Shown here: in pieces, positions 52,024 to 62,052 of the stretch
Position numbering within the stretch: position 1 is the stretch's first letter
Layout: each line of letters starts with the position of its first letter
DNA from: Skeletonema tropicum
Lineage: Eukaryota; Bacillariophyta; Thalassiosirophyceae; Thalassiosirales; Thalassiosiraceae
NCBI GenBank assembly: GCA_037178625.1
Contig: CM074133.1
Location: forward strand, 1,550,001-1,614,000
Length of the DNA stretch: 64,000 nucleotides
Direction: 5' to 3'
Notes under the pieces: model-generated
What the model was told of the DNA's origin: nothing
Database searches by the model: none
Seen by the model: the letters and a program-made list of their open reading frames with translations, nothing else
Made by a program: the position numbers and the translations under genes

Positions 52024-52481
52024 CTAGCACCGTCCACCATTTTGAATTGGACTACACACACCGTCACCATAATCAGTAATACTGGGTATGACCAACCCCA
52101 CTACGAGCAGAGCAATCATAACCAAAATGAAACTGCCGGCGATGATCTTTGTGATTCCAGCATCAGTGTTATTGTTCAGTGCAACATCTAAATCGTATTC
52201 ATCTGCATCGTCGGGTAGTCCAAGTTCTCTCTGTTATGTGTGATAAAATAAAAGAGAGTTAATTCATTATAAGCGCCGTGTCAGCAAAGTGGTTTTCAAG
52301 ACGAAAGGAACATATCAGAACTCACTCTTCTCTTTTGATCAATCATCTGCAGCTGCTGGTGACGATCGACGACAACCGAACGATGCCGACTGAAGCTGGC
52401 AGCACTAGACCGAGAAGCACATGGTGCAAACGCCTCTAGGAAGGGGAGGAAAGGAATGAGTACTAGCAAAAGCTTCATCAT
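52024..52481 (-). CDS. small plastid-targeted single-TM protein, two exons
   Basis: Exons 52481-52326 and 52230-52024 join in phase to 120 residues. The signal peptide MKLLLVLIPFLPFLEAFAPC ends in AFAP, the classical diatom plastid motif. A Ser/Arg/His transit stretch follows (RSSAASFSRHRSVVVDRH). After the splice comes RELGLPDDADEYDLD, then NNNTDAGITKIIAG and a membrane span (SFILVMIALLVVGLVIPSI), then DYGDGVCSP and a final GGRC. The whole looks like a thylakoid or envelope membrane protein conserved in algae, as far as I recall. Function unknown. Head to head with the TVP38-type gene, 244 bp apart. Confidence 0.82.
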
Positions 52482-52725
52482 TTTAATAGTATCTAATAGG
52501 CGAGTAGATTGTAGAATGTAGAATAGGAGTGATTGATTTATCTCTTCCGTGCAATTTGAGTGATTTGTGGGATGTTGGATATGTAGCAGCTTATTCACAC
52601 CCAGAAAAACATATAAACATCCAATATATCCAAAGAAGAGTGTGCTCGTGCTGACGTCATCATCGTCATCACCTGCAAACAAATACAGCATCAACCATTT
52701 TGTGCTTGCAAAAAGTACGACAACA
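52482..52725. promoter_or_regulatory. bidirectional promoter of two plastid membrane protein genes
   Basis: 244 bp between the ATGs of the AFAP protein (-) and the TVP38/DedA-type protein (+). Shared control of two plastid genes is plausible from position alone. Confidence 0.45.
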
Positions 52726-54485
52726 ATGGCGACAATGAAGCGCATCATAGTGCTGCTGGCGTGCTCGGCATCTCTCAGCAGCGTGTCTTCATTCTCTTCT
52801 TCTCTGCATCGGTCGTCGAACACACTCAGCAATAATTTGCATCAAACAACATCAACTACTATTACATCAAAAACAACAACCACTACCACAAAACTACAAG
52901 CTCTATCCGATGAAGAAGAGCAAGAATTAAAACGAGTCCAGGAGGAATCACGCCTCAAAATTCTCACCGATCGACGTAAAACCATCCGAGGCATACTAAA
53001 AGCAGCCGAGGGTACGAAGAACTACCGCCTTCAAAATGGATACGTCCCCGAAATCAATGAGGAGACGGGAAAGCCAGAGAAATCGGATGCACAAACGGCA
53101 ATCACAATTACTGCATTTGTCGTTGCTGCCGGGGCAGTGGCACTTCGTATTGGGGGTCGTGCTGCGTTGGTATCGGCATTGGGGTTGGATTTTGCAACGG
53201 AGAATCCAGAGTTAAGGGATGGGTTGGACAATGTGTTGAATTATGCCTCGACTATTGGGACAGAAGCTGAGTTGGGATTGTTTATACTGGCATGGACTGC
53301 TGTGAAGGTGTTTTGTTTCGATGCAGGGGGAGTTGTTTTGGCATTGGCATCTGGGATTTTATTCGGTGGAGTATGGCAAGGTGCAGTTGTTTCTGCTTTT
53401 TCAGCTACGGTGGGGAGTTCGGTGGCGTTTGGTATGGCGAAACTGGATACTCCTGTACGAAAGAAGGCGTTGGAGGTTGTTGAAGAGTATCCCTCGTTAC
53501 GTGGGATTGAAAAGGTTGTGGCAAAAGATGGGTTAAAGGCAATTCTGACATTGAGGCTTGCTCCTGTGTTGCCTATTCCAATTGGACTGTACAACTATGT
53601 GTAGTAAGTTCTTCAATGTTTGCTTGTTTGTTGCTTCCTTTTCAAATGCTCACACAAATTTCTTTATTCTCCAGTGGTGTCACCAACGTTCCATTTTTAG
53701 ATTTTGCTGGTGGTATATTTTTAGGTAGTCTGAAGCCATATCTTCTTGATAGCTACCTCGGAGTCTTTGGTAAACAACTAGTTGACGGAACTGCTGGAGA
53801 ATCAGGTATGCAAGATGCTTTGCTATTGATTGCATTGGGAGTGAGTGTGCTGATAGGAGTTTTTGCGTCTCAATTAGCCAACGAGACTTGGGAATCAATC
53901 AATGAAGAAGTTGAATTAGAGAAGAAGGCTGCAGCCGAGAAAGGTGGTTCGTCTCAAGATGGTATTACGCGTCAAATAATGGGAATGGATTTGCCACAGT
54001 GGATTGTTGGATTTCAGTTATCACTGCAAGCTGCAGACGAACGTGTTGGTGCGATGATAGTAGAAGAATACAATGCCAAAGTTTGGAACTATACACAAGA
54101 GGAATTGGAGTTGGATCCGATAATAAACCCAGCTGCGCAGAGTTTCAGCCCAGAAGTTGCAAACGCTAATAAGGGTTTTGATTTCGCAGCGAGCATATGT
54201 GATGGCCTTGTCCTTTCACCTAATCTGCTATCGGCCTATTTCAGGTATGCCGACCCTCTCTTTAATGAGGAGGAAGAAACTATCGCTTCAATGCCTCAGA
54301 GCAGTGGAAATCCTTTAGATGAAGAAGCAAGTGCAATGAAAATAGATGCAGCAATAGTTCCATCAACACAAACGCCAGTGCAAGTGAAGCAAATGCAAGA
54401 AGTTCCTTTTATTGTAGCTGATGATCTTCTCAAAGCACTTGAGAAACTGGAAACAACATTGCAGAAACAATTGGATAGTTTATAA
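52726..54485 (+). CDS. plastid-type TVP38/TMEM64 (DedA/VTT superfamily) membrane protein
   Basis: Exons 52726-53603 and 53675-54485 join in phase (Tyr codon split TA|T) to 562 residues; the intron is 71 nt. The start MATMKRIIVLLACSASLSSVSSFSSS is a signal peptide with an SSF cleavage motif, then a Thr/Ser-rich transit part. The VTT domain spans both exons. Exon 1 carries GGVVLALASGILFGGVWQGAVVSAFSATVGSSVAF and LTLRLAPVLPIPIGLYNYVY. Exon 2 continues GVTNVPFLDFAGGIFLGSLKPYLLDSYLG. That LRLxPxxP and GxxxxxxxLG pattern is the DedA/TVP38 hallmark. These proteins act in membrane lipid scrambling or ion homeostasis. The soluble C-terminal ~200 residues end in a coiled coil (LLKALEKLETTLQKQLDSL). Confidence 0.85.
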
Positions 54486-54743
54486 TATTAAACCATTTTG
54501 TTGATCGACGCATCTTAACCGTCATACAACTGTGGTGAATCGAACTGTTTTCTCTCGGGCGGTGAAGACAGGCAGCTTACTTACAACACTTCTTGTTCCC
54601 GCCAGCTCTGACGCACTTTTGTGTCAAAAATCCATGATGATTCATCCCCGACGCCGCCGAGCAAGCACGCAAGCCATTGCATTACAAAGGAAAAGACCAC
54701 ACTCTTGCAACCAAACCCCTCTTGGCACAGACACAACAACAAT

Positions 54744-55370
54744 ATGAAGCTATCTTTACCTCTCTTCGTTTTGGGTTTGGCGGCTCAAGCCACCGCCTTC
54801 ACAACATTCCCTTCACAATCCACAATCATTCCATCATCGCCCACTTCTCTATACGCCGCTGAACTTACGCCAGAACCTGAAGGAGGTGAAGAACTAACCA
54901 AAGTTACATCATCCATGGAGGGATCACGCATGAAAAATATGGGCGCAGAAGACGATGAAGGAGTTTACAAATTCTGGTTGTCGGCAACTGCAGATGGCGC
55001 AGAGATAAAAAAATTGAGACAAACAACTGAGAAAGAGGCAAGCAAGAAGGCTAACTTCCCTGGATTTAGGAAAGGACAGGTTCCTCCCTACGCTCAGCCA
55101 CAGATCACAATGTTTGCTGTTCAAGAGGCTATTATCAAGACATGTGAGCAATCGCTAGAGGCATATGGGCTTGAGTCTCTACCAGGCAGTGCTGGTGAAG
55201 TCACTGTCAATGAGGATATTAAAGATATTTGCAAGGGATATAAGGTAGGCACTGATGTTACTTTCACAGCCACCTACAAGGGCAAATTTGATGCAAACAT
55301 TCATACTGAATCAGCAACAGAAGAGGCAGAAGATGAAAATGTAGTTGATGTTGAAGTAGTGGCAGAGTAA
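54744..55370 (+). CDS. trigger factor N-domain-only protein, plastid-targeted
   Basis: 208 residues from the ATG at 54744. The presequence MKLSLPLFVLGLAAQATAF|TTFPS has the diatom plastid motif (ATAF) and a Ser/Thr/Pro transit-like stretch. The remaining ~150 residues match the ribosome-binding N-domain of trigger factor: KEASKKANFPGFRKGQVP, with GFRKGxxP, the ribosome-docking signature. The PPIase and C-terminal domains of bacterial trigger factor (~430 aa) are absent. The end is acidic (EEAEDENVVDVEVV). It is probably a nascent-chain factor on plastid ribosomes, as for the short trigger-factor-like proteins of other algae and plants. Confidence 0.85.
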   Translation: MKLSLPLFVLGLAAQATAFTTFPSQSTIIPSSPTSLYAAELTPEPEGGEELTKVTSSMEGSRMKNMGAEDDEGVYKFWLSATADGAEIKKLRQTTEKEASKKANFPGFRKGQVPPYAQPQITMFAVQEAIIKTCEQSLEAYGLESLPGSAGEVTVNEDIKDICKGYKVGTDVTFTATYKGKFDANIHTESATEEAEDENVVDVEVVAE

Positions 55371-55509
55371 AATTGATATTGATTGTTGAGGAAATTAAAT
55401 TAAAGCAAGTGCTTGACAAGCAATCAACCCATATTAAGTTTTTGCTTGCAGTGACCACTCGTATTAAAGATGATCAGTGACAATGTGCTACTAAGAAGAT
55501 CGATATTAG

Positions 55510-56178
55510 TTATCTTGCGATCGTCACAATGTGTAATCTCAAGCCTGATTTGATGTCAGTAAGACCTCCCCATTTTGCCTGCGATTCATATTTTGACAAA
55601 AGACTGAAGAAGTCACTTTCATTCGTAGTATCGATGTATTGGACTGTCTCTCCAGCTAAGAAGTTTCTTCCCAACTCCGTCGCTCTCTGACAACCGCGGT
55701 CCCTAACAACGGCCTGTGCACTTGCACATTTATCTGCAAACACCATCTCTCCGTAAACGCCACCGTTTCCATGGGGACCATCGAATTCAATGGCCAGCAT
55801 GTACTTATCACCACAGGATACGTCCACTCCAGCCTTTCTTTGCTGATGAAAGGCACTCAACACAGCTGAGTGAAGATCTGCAACTCCTTCCCTCACCATG
55901 CTAGTATCAGATACCGGAGTTGAGGTTGTTTTAGGTATCATGATCTGTCCTGTCAAGGGGTGAACGAAGTATTCTTTCTTGGGCCCTGCCAGCTTAAGAT
56001 TTGCTGGTTTGACATTCACGACATTGTAGTTATCCTCATCACCACCATCATCACAACTTACAACCCATCGTTGCTGATCTCGTAGGAATCTGACCAGATG
56101 GCCTCTCTTCCCATTCAAATGAGCTGCACCTTGCAGTCCATGGAATATTACAGCCTGCCCAGGCTTTGCATTCTCCAT
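55510..56178 (-). CDS. hypothetical protein with SH3-like N-terminal module, 222 aa
   Basis: Starts MENAKPGQAVIFHGLQGAAHLNGKRG (residues 1-26). The following HLVRFLRDQQRWVVSCD and NVKPANLKLAG give the pattern of a small beta-barrel (GxxVxIxGLxxxxxLNGxxGxxxxF...RWxVxxxxxxxxxxVKxxNL) often attached to MYND or ankyrin proteins in algae. The rest (residues ~75-222) has no family I know. Phrases such as GHGNGGVYGEMVFADKC-like runs show a compact, non-repetitive fold. No signal, no membrane segment. Convergent with the trigger-factor-like gene. Confidence 0.6.
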   Translation of the reverse strand: MENAKPGQAVIFHGLQGAAHLNGKRGHLVRFLRDQQRWVVSCDDGGDEDNYNVVNVKPANLKLAGPKKEYFVHPLTGQIMIPKTTSTPVSDTSMVREGVADLHSAVLSAFHQQRKAGVDVSCGDKYMLAIEFDGPHGNGGVYGEMVFADKCASAQAVVRDRGCQRATELGRNFLAGETVQYIDTTNESDFFSLLSKYESQAKWGGLTDIKSGLRLHIVTIAR

Positions 56179-57269
56179 CTTGACGACACAGTTAGTAGAA
56201 AGGAGGAGGTCCTCTGTTAGTCGTCAAGAAAAAATAATGATGAAAGATACTGCGAAAAAGATTGAGGTTGAGGTTAGCTGGTTGCCATCAGCGGGCAGAT
56301 GATGTTTCTTGCCCCAAGAATTCCCCCAAGAAAATTATCTGGGTAGTCTTGTAATGTCTGGTGTCCGTTTTATCACATTAAAAACCATTTTGGACATACT
56401 TTACTCGGTAAAAATGAGAGCATGCCCTCTTTCCCGCGATTCAAAGAGATAAGAGTTCTTCAAACTGAAGGCAAAAGGAGGCATAGTCAAGCTCTAGTAC
56501 AATAGCAAGTGTAATCGGAGATTGCTTTCCTAGAGAGCGTCGACTCCATCTTCTGCTTAGCTCTGTGCTGATGCTAACGCAGAGAGATGAAATCATAAAT
56601 TATTAGCAAAGCTTTAAAGTTTATTACTACAGTTTAATGCGCAAGCAATGCCAAGCCAATTTTGTAATCTACCTCTCAAAACTTTCCAGACCATCCTGGA
56701 TCAAGATTATTTACGGAGTCTATGCCTCACTCACACAATACCTATTCACTAAAGTTTGTTTTTTTCTATACATCCTTCTTCAGTTCATAAGTTAAAACAA
56801 CATGAGAGGATGCAAGATCAAAAGCTACATTATTATTGGCCAGGCTATGTGCATCCATGCTGACGAATAGAAATCCTTGACAACAGGTTAAGTATAGATT
56901 AGTGTGAGTACGGATTATACGATAGCGAAAAGAGCTCCGAGCTCCGACAAATACTAAAGCAGGCTTATACAAGGTAGCTCCAACAATAACGACGGGAGCA
57001 ACACCTATCCTACGCCATTGACGATCAACAGCTTCCAGGACTGTCTCCTTGCTCGAAGGCACTAATGGGTAGCAGAGGTTGGTGGAGATGCTGTTTACTT
57101 CGGGCCATGGTGTTGATACTACTTATTTAATTGTCACAGGTTGTTGTTTTCTTTAACCTACCTTTTCTGTCACGAAGTGTGTTTTCTCGTTTACGCGATC
57201 CGAAAACGAAGATCGCATCTCACAAAATTTTTGAAAAAGTTCGAAAAAGTTGAAACAACACAATGCACG
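56179..57269. other. intergenic with one doubtful minus-strand frame
   Basis: About 1.1 kb. Minus-strand frame 57062-56766 (SSKETVLEAVDRQWRRIGVA...) reads like protein for its first ~45 residues but begins from GTG, and no splice join to an ATG is convincing. It may be part of a small gene with an unseen exon. Confidence 0.35.
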
Positions 57270-57749
57270 ATGGCGACCCTAAAGACGTCAAGCCGCCCAG
57301 GTCTCTCTGATGACGAAGTTGAAGAGCTTCGACAAGCATTCGACTTGTTTGACACTGACGGTGGTGGAACAATCGACCCCAAGGAGCTTCGAGCAGCAAT
57401 GCGCTCTCTTGGGTTGGAAACAAAGAATCAAACTGTTTATCAGATGATACAAGACATTGATAAGGATGCAAAAGGAGAAATAGATTTTGACGAATTCTTG
57501 GACTTGATGACAAGTAAATTGGCCGGGAGTGACACAGAAGAGGACGTGCAAAAGATTTTTAACCTTTTCGACGACGACGAGACAGGTTTCATAACTTTGC
57601 ACAATTTGAAGAGAGTGGCGAGCGAATTGGGGGAGAGAATGGATGATGCAGAATTGTTGGAAATGATCGAGAGAGCCGATTTGGATCAAGATGGTCAGAT
57701 ATCTCCGAAGGAATTCTATCGAATTATGACTTACAACACGTTTAGCTGA
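57270..57749 (+). CDS. centrin
   Basis: 159 residues, the usual centrin length (~160-170). Four EF-hands are seen: [12 protein letters not shown] (site I), [12 protein letters not shown] (II), [12 protein letters not shown] (III) and [12 protein letters not shown] (IV). Site III has Thr in place of the usual Asp/Asn/Gly at loop position 5 and Asn at position 12, where Glu is needed for strong Ca2+ binding. It is therefore probably weak or silent. The stretch LTEEQ-like start is [17 protein letters not shown] and [12 protein letters not shown] is typical. Centrins organise centrioles, basal bodies and nuclear-pore export. Intronless, with the ATG in an A-rich context. Confidence 0.92.
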   Translation: MATLKTSSRPGLSDDEVEELRQAFDLFDTDGGGTIDPKELRAAMRSLGLETKNQTVYQMIQDIDKDAKGEIDFDEFLDLMTSKLAGSDTEEDVQKIFNLFDDDETGFITLHNLKRVASELGERMDDAELLEMIERADLDQDGQISPKEFYRIMTYNTFS

Positions 57750-58203
57750 GATCCATGGACAGAATGGAACAAAGAAGAGTAGAACAAACTCAACTCGCGC
57801 AAAGGTCAATGCAATTCATTTCTCAAAGTCCTTTTCATCCTACATCGTTCGTTGTCATATAATTGAAATCAACCCCAATCGAGAGAAGTAGCACACGAGA
57901 CTTTGTCCTTTGTTTAAGAATGCATAGTAAAAGATCATACTGATTCCAACTTTGCGCGTGCTCTAGACATGACTTCTTCATTTTAGCAGGCAGAGTTTTT
58001 TTGTCATCCTCCTTTCCTCTGCCCGACACCCACCCCAACACAGGTTCCCACTGCCTCTCCTCCTGCTTGTTGCTACAAAACCAAGCCAAGATAACCTTCC
58101 CACTCAGCCAGCCAATAGACACTTGCCATTCAGATCCACTGCGCCGAACTCTCCATTCAAAAGCAAAGAATCAGCAGTAGTCATTCCCTTGTCAGCAGCA
58201 AAG
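57750..58203. other. intergenic, centrin to cyclin
   Basis: About 450 bp; promoter and 5'UTR of the cyclin. The open frame 58123 onward precedes the ATG at 58204 and starts with TTG. Confidence 0.4.
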
Positions 58204-59280
58204 ATGGACCTGAGAGCACCATTGCCCCCAGAGCATTCCTTTGCGCCACCGAATGACGATAACAATAAACAAACTGTGGATTTGGTAGAGCAAGCGGTGA
58301 AATATCTTTTGTCTCGAATATATTTGGCTTCCCAGATGATGGAAATAGGATCAGAATCTAGATTTACATCCATCATACTATTCCGCCGGTATGCAGCTCA
58401 TTTTGAAAAGGTAATGCATCAAAACTGTTGCCAACAGCCGATGCAGCAGCAGGAGCAAAAGCAGAAGGGAAGGGAATCTGTGTATGATACCCAACCATCT
58501 CTTCAAGAAATGACACAAATCAAATGCCATTTAGGACGAATTGCAGCAGCATGTTTGTTCTTAGGCTGCAAAGCCGAGGACGAACCACGAAGGATTCGTG
58601 ATGTCATCAATTTGTCAAGTATCTTGGATTTTGAAGATCATCTTGGAGGTGAAACTTCTCAGTCAATAACGGAGGCGAATATAAATTGTGATACGAACCA
58701 ATCAAATTTACCAAAACTGACACCTGGACAATCTAATCAGACGATAGCAACACCAGCAGTGTTAACAAACACACTCGAAATAAGAGAAGCGAAACATCCT
58801 CCTCTTTTAGATGAAAAGTATTGGTCGGACAAGGAGCAAATGGTATCAACTGAACAGCAGCTGCTGAGAATGCTGCAGTTCGATACTTTAGTCTGTCATC
58901 CGTATAGATGCGTATTGATTGTTATGGACACACTCAACTTTGGCAGAGGGACAAAATTTCAGGATCAAACACATTGTTTGCTTTCACCTAGATCCAGTGA
59001 GGCTGTCATTTTCAAGGCATGGACTATACTGAATGAGATATCAATCGATATAGATATGGGAACAGCATTATTGCAGTATAACGTTGTCACTCTATCGTGT
59101 GCTGTAATTTCTGTGGCTGCTGCGGCTAGCCGTAGTAGTGGAAATAAGAAACTACCAGATGAGTGGTGGAGAGCACTGGATGTGCCGACAAATGATCTTA
59201 TGATGGCTGCCGAGAGCATCAGAAATCTTTTACATGAACGAGGAAGAACTTGCAGTGAAAAAGCTGCCACATGTTCTTGA
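58204..59280 (+). CDS. transcription-type cyclin (cyclin L/Q/K-like)
   Basis: 358 residues from the ATG at 58204. The first cyclin box lies at about residues 60-170: AACLFLGCKAEDEPRRIRDVIN resembles the FLAxKxEExPRxxRDVIN signature of cyclins L, K, T and Q. A Gln/Lys insert (QQPMQQQEQKQKG) and an 80-residue polar loop (SNLPKLTPGQSNQ, TPAVLT) separate it from the second box (EQMVSTEQQLLRMLQFDTLVCHPYRCVL). This class activates CDK9/11/12-type kinases in transcription or splicing rather than the cell-cycle engine. The NKLPDEWWRALDV region matches the end of the second box. Which class exactly is not decided by sequence here. Confidence 0.8.
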   Translation: MDLRAPLPPEHSFAPPNDDNNKQTVDLVEQAVKYLLSRIYLASQMMEIGSESRFTSIILFRRYAAHFEKVMHQNCCQQPMQQQEQKQKGRESVYDTQPSLQEMTQIKCHLGRIAAACLFLGCKAEDEPRRIRDVINLSSILDFEDHLGGETSQSITEANINCDTNQSNLPKLTPGQSNQTIATPAVLTNTLEIREAKHPPLLDEKYWSDKEQMVSTEQQLLRMLQFDTLVCHPYRCVLIVMDTLNFGRGTKFQDQTHCLLSPRSSEAVIFKAWTILNEISIDIDMGTALLQYNVVTLSCAVISVAAAASRSSGNKKLPDEWWRALDVPTNDLMMAAESIRNLLHERGRTCSEKAATCS

Positions 59281-59684
59281 GCCATTAACACATGCATACA
59301 TAAATGAATATATTCTTTCAAACAAGGTAAAGCAAGAATTAAGTATTCCTACTTTGGAAGGTACCGTGAAGATCCTGCGACATTGCGTATCGTACTGTGC
59401 GGCCTGTGAATTTTCTCCAATGCTTTGACTACGTATTCTAAGTCTATGTAAAGAGAAGTGGGCTGGCTGTCTCTCCATGCTCCTTCGACGCTTTATAGAA
59501 CTAACAAGACATTTCTGGAGCTTCAGAGTACGAGGAGGAGAGGAGGTGGTAATCTTTAATGCTCTGGCAAGGAGATAAATTAATCAAGGTATCTTATCTT
59601 CTTACTGCTATCAATACGTTCAAATCGCGAACAAAGTATGAGGAAGTGTCTATTCCATCTGGAGACGGAAGATCTCTTCCTTTC
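59281..59684. other. intergenic between convergent cyclin and EGF-protein genes
   Basis: About 400 bp, shared 3'UTR space; no gene recognised. Confidence 0.4.
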
Positions 59685-60432
59685 TCACCAAGGACCGGCA
59701 GTCAAAGCGGGGCGACCATGTGATGCTTCCAAAATTGTCTGAAATTCACATCTGGTTCCATAATATCCCTTGAAACAAGTGCACAGACCAGTGTCGTAAC
59801 TGCAAATTCCACGACCGGAGCAATCACGCCCTTCGGCACCTCCATCTCCATGAAGAACGTCAGGTCCAGAGGGACATTCCTTCTGCGAGCAGTCGGGACC
59901 ACGGAATCCATCATCGCACTTGCAGCCCATTGCCTTGTCTGCATCCCAAGGGGTGTCGTAAGTAACTCCCTGCAATGTCGCGAGTGCCTTCTGAGTCAAG
60001 CAAATGCCACGTCCAGAGCAGTCGTTGGGACACATGGTACGCTCGCACGCCTTTCCATCGTAATTTTCAAAGCACGAGCATTCACCGGTGTCACGATCGC
60101 ACATGCCCTTGTTGGAACATTCCATTCGAGGATGAAGATCGTTTTCGGACACTGCCAATTCGGATGACCATGCAGTTCCTTGAGGGCATGTTCTTAAGGA
60201 ACAATCATGTCCTGTCCATGCAGGATCGCCATTAGGACGCAAATAACATGTACATTTGTCTGATAGAATTGATTAAGAAAAATGAGAGGAAGGAAAGGAA
60301 ACGATTTCGCAAGATTCGAATGGACTGAGAGACACGCTTACCATTGATTCCACATGAACCGTGACCCGAACATGCATTGGGACAATACGCCCCAACAGTG
60401 GCAAGGATTGTTGCAAGGAGCAGAATCTTCAT
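59685..60432 (-). CDS. secreted EGF-like repeat (tenascin-type) protein, two exons
   Basis: Exons 60432-60342 and 60259-59685 join in phase (phase 1) to 221 residues. The signal peptide is [15 protein letters not shown]. The mature part begins [14 protein letters not shown], and after the 82-nt intron continues [21 protein letters not shown]. Four EGF-like units are seen: [49 protein letters not shown]...[13 protein letters not shown], and [26 protein letters not shown]. Each has the spaced Cys of a tenascin/teneurin-type EGF. CSGxGxC is common in secreted stramenopile proteins. Probably an extracellular or cell-wall-associated adhesion protein; the partner is unknown. There is no membrane anchor. 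Confidence 0.87.
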
Positions 60433-60970
60433 TGTCAAGACGTGCGAATGAAAGAAAGAAGAAGAATGAGCTCGCTCTATCTCGAGAGATGAAAAGATGA
60501 AAAGGGAAATCTTCTCGCGCACTTTTTCGCGGACATTTTGTTCACTCCACTTCACACGAGAACTCAATCATTTCTCTTTCAAGGTGGTAGGTGGATGTCT
60601 ATTTACTACACGACCCTGTTGGAGTAATGTTGAAGCTGAAAGGAACGGTGTCGAGCAAGATCTACCTCTCCGAGAAGTTCGATGCAGAATCTGATGGACT
60701 GAAGAAGAACGACGAAGTTGAAGCCTCAGGCAGGGATACTATACCAATCAAGCTGAGAAATGAGTGCATGTGATGTAGCCATGAGAAATTGAATGTCAAA
60801 TCCGTAGCAAAGAAGAGAAACAATTAGCCCAAACAATTCAACTTCAGATCTAAACGATGTCGTAAGAGAATTATTTGATTTTACCATCACACTTTCGTTG
60901 AAATTTGGTACTCTCATCTTGGCCTGCCCCCCACTGCAATACAAACCAAATCAATCATAATTCAATCTTC
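60433..60970. other. intergenic, EGF gene to MMADHC-like gene
   Basis: About 540 bp; promoter of the EGF gene and 3'UTR space. A 60-codon plus-strand frame at 60591-60773 (MDVYLLHDPVGV..) is weakly protein-like but unsupported. Confidence 0.4.
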
Positions 60971-61564
60971 TCACGAAGCAGACGGAAGCGATTCCATCAA
61001 ACTCTTCGCAACCTCCACCGGTGCATACGCAAAAATCGTTGCCGGATACACAGCACTTCCCCATTTCGGGTGAGTCAAAATCTTACAAAACCCAGCATTA
61101 TACGCCTTGTAATTGAGCAAACATTCCATTCCATCCACTTCCGAATAAACCTTATTGCAATTGAGAGATATCATGGGCAATCCGGAACATGGATCAATAT
61201 AGTCTGCCCAATATCCCTGAGATCGGAGTTGTTCACATATGCACTTGCCAAATGTTAGAAAGACATTGAGAAGACGATCCTTTTCTGCCTCGATGTGATC
61301 TCCAACTGCTACTAAATCTTCTCTTGCACGTTGATTCGTTGGTATTGCAAGTAATTGCAAGTTGTTGTTGCTGTCGCTGCCGCTGCCAAATCGTGTATGT
61401 TCATTGTTGAATACGTGGCTGAATTCACGAAGGAGAGGTTTTGGAAGGTAGTGGAGCGAGCATTCCAAGTCATCGTCAGGGTTGGCGGATTGAGTGTTTC
61501 GAACAAGTCTTGGGGGTACGATGATGGAGGATGTTTCGGATGGATGCTGATGTTGTTCCGACAT
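60971..61564 (-). CDS. MMADHC: MMADHC-like cobalamin trafficking protein
   Basis: 197 residues, intronless. GYWADYIDPCSGLPMIS, CLLNYKAYNAGFCKILTHPKWGSAVYPATIFAYAP and NCNKVYSEVDGM match the C-terminal domain of MMADHC (CblD). That protein partitions vitamin B12 between methionine synthase and methylmalonyl-CoA mutase. The mammalian protein is ~296 aa; this one lacks the long N-terminal targeting part. CSGLP carries the conserved Cys-Ser region. There is no obvious mitochondrial presequence, and the N-terminus MSEQHQHPSETSS is polar. B12 use is common in diatoms, so the role is plausible. Confidence 0.84.
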   Translation of the reverse strand: MSEQHQHPSETSSIIVPPRLVRNTQSANPDDDLECSLHYLPKPLLREFSHVFNNEHTRFGSGSDSNNNLQLLAIPTNQRAREDLVAVGDHIEAEKDRLLNVFLTFGKCICEQLRSQGYWADYIDPCSGLPMISLNCNKVYSEVDGMECLLNYKAYNAGFCKILTHPKWGSAVYPATIFAYAPVEVAKSLMESLPSAS

Positions 61565-62052
61565 AATTATTTGTGATTCTTGGTGTGTCTTGTGTCTTGC
61601 TGCGCGAGTATGGAATGAAGTGAGCTGTTTCGAGATTATTACTTTTAGCTGTGTAAGTCAATTATTGCCAGCCAAGAAGATGGTGCTCAATATTATCACC
61701 ACATCATGGAGATCTATATGATATTAATGGTGGTGGATGGTGACTGATGGCTGACCAGGTGGAGGCAGAAATCATGAGGATGGTGGACTGACTGAATGAT
61801 GGTGGATATATGGACCGACTTCTTACAATTTTATTTGGACACTCTGTGACCAATCTGTGACCACTTTTCTTGTGGTCACAGAGGTCTTGTGCGGTCACAG
61901 AATGGCCGTGACACTTCTCATTATGACCACCCTAGACCACCCTGCTGCCATGTCTGCTGTGACCTCCACCTTTACTTTTGTTTTGTTTGCATAGTAGTGA
62001 TAAAATTCATACCAGTGATACACATTATATTATGTCCGTCAACTTTTAGATC
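61565..62052. promoter_or_regulatory. upstream region with GTCACAG/CTGTGAC cluster and 11-bp hairpin
   Basis: Six CTGTGAC/GTCACAG-type sites lie between about 61842 and 61965. Two of them form an 11-bp perfect inverted repeat, TCTGTGACCAC at 61854-61864 and 61872-61882, with a 7-nt loop. It lies just upstream of the glycosyltransferase-like gene and may be its regulatory region. Confidence 0.6.

Noticed and set aside
56766..57062. 98-residue minus-strand gene
   Set aside because: Begins from GTG; the only splice rescue needs a ~38-nt intron, too short to trust.
59640..59690. further 3' exon of the EGF protein via a GTGAGA donor at the stop
   Set aside because: The implied intron is ~39 nt and the join still meets a stop codon at once.
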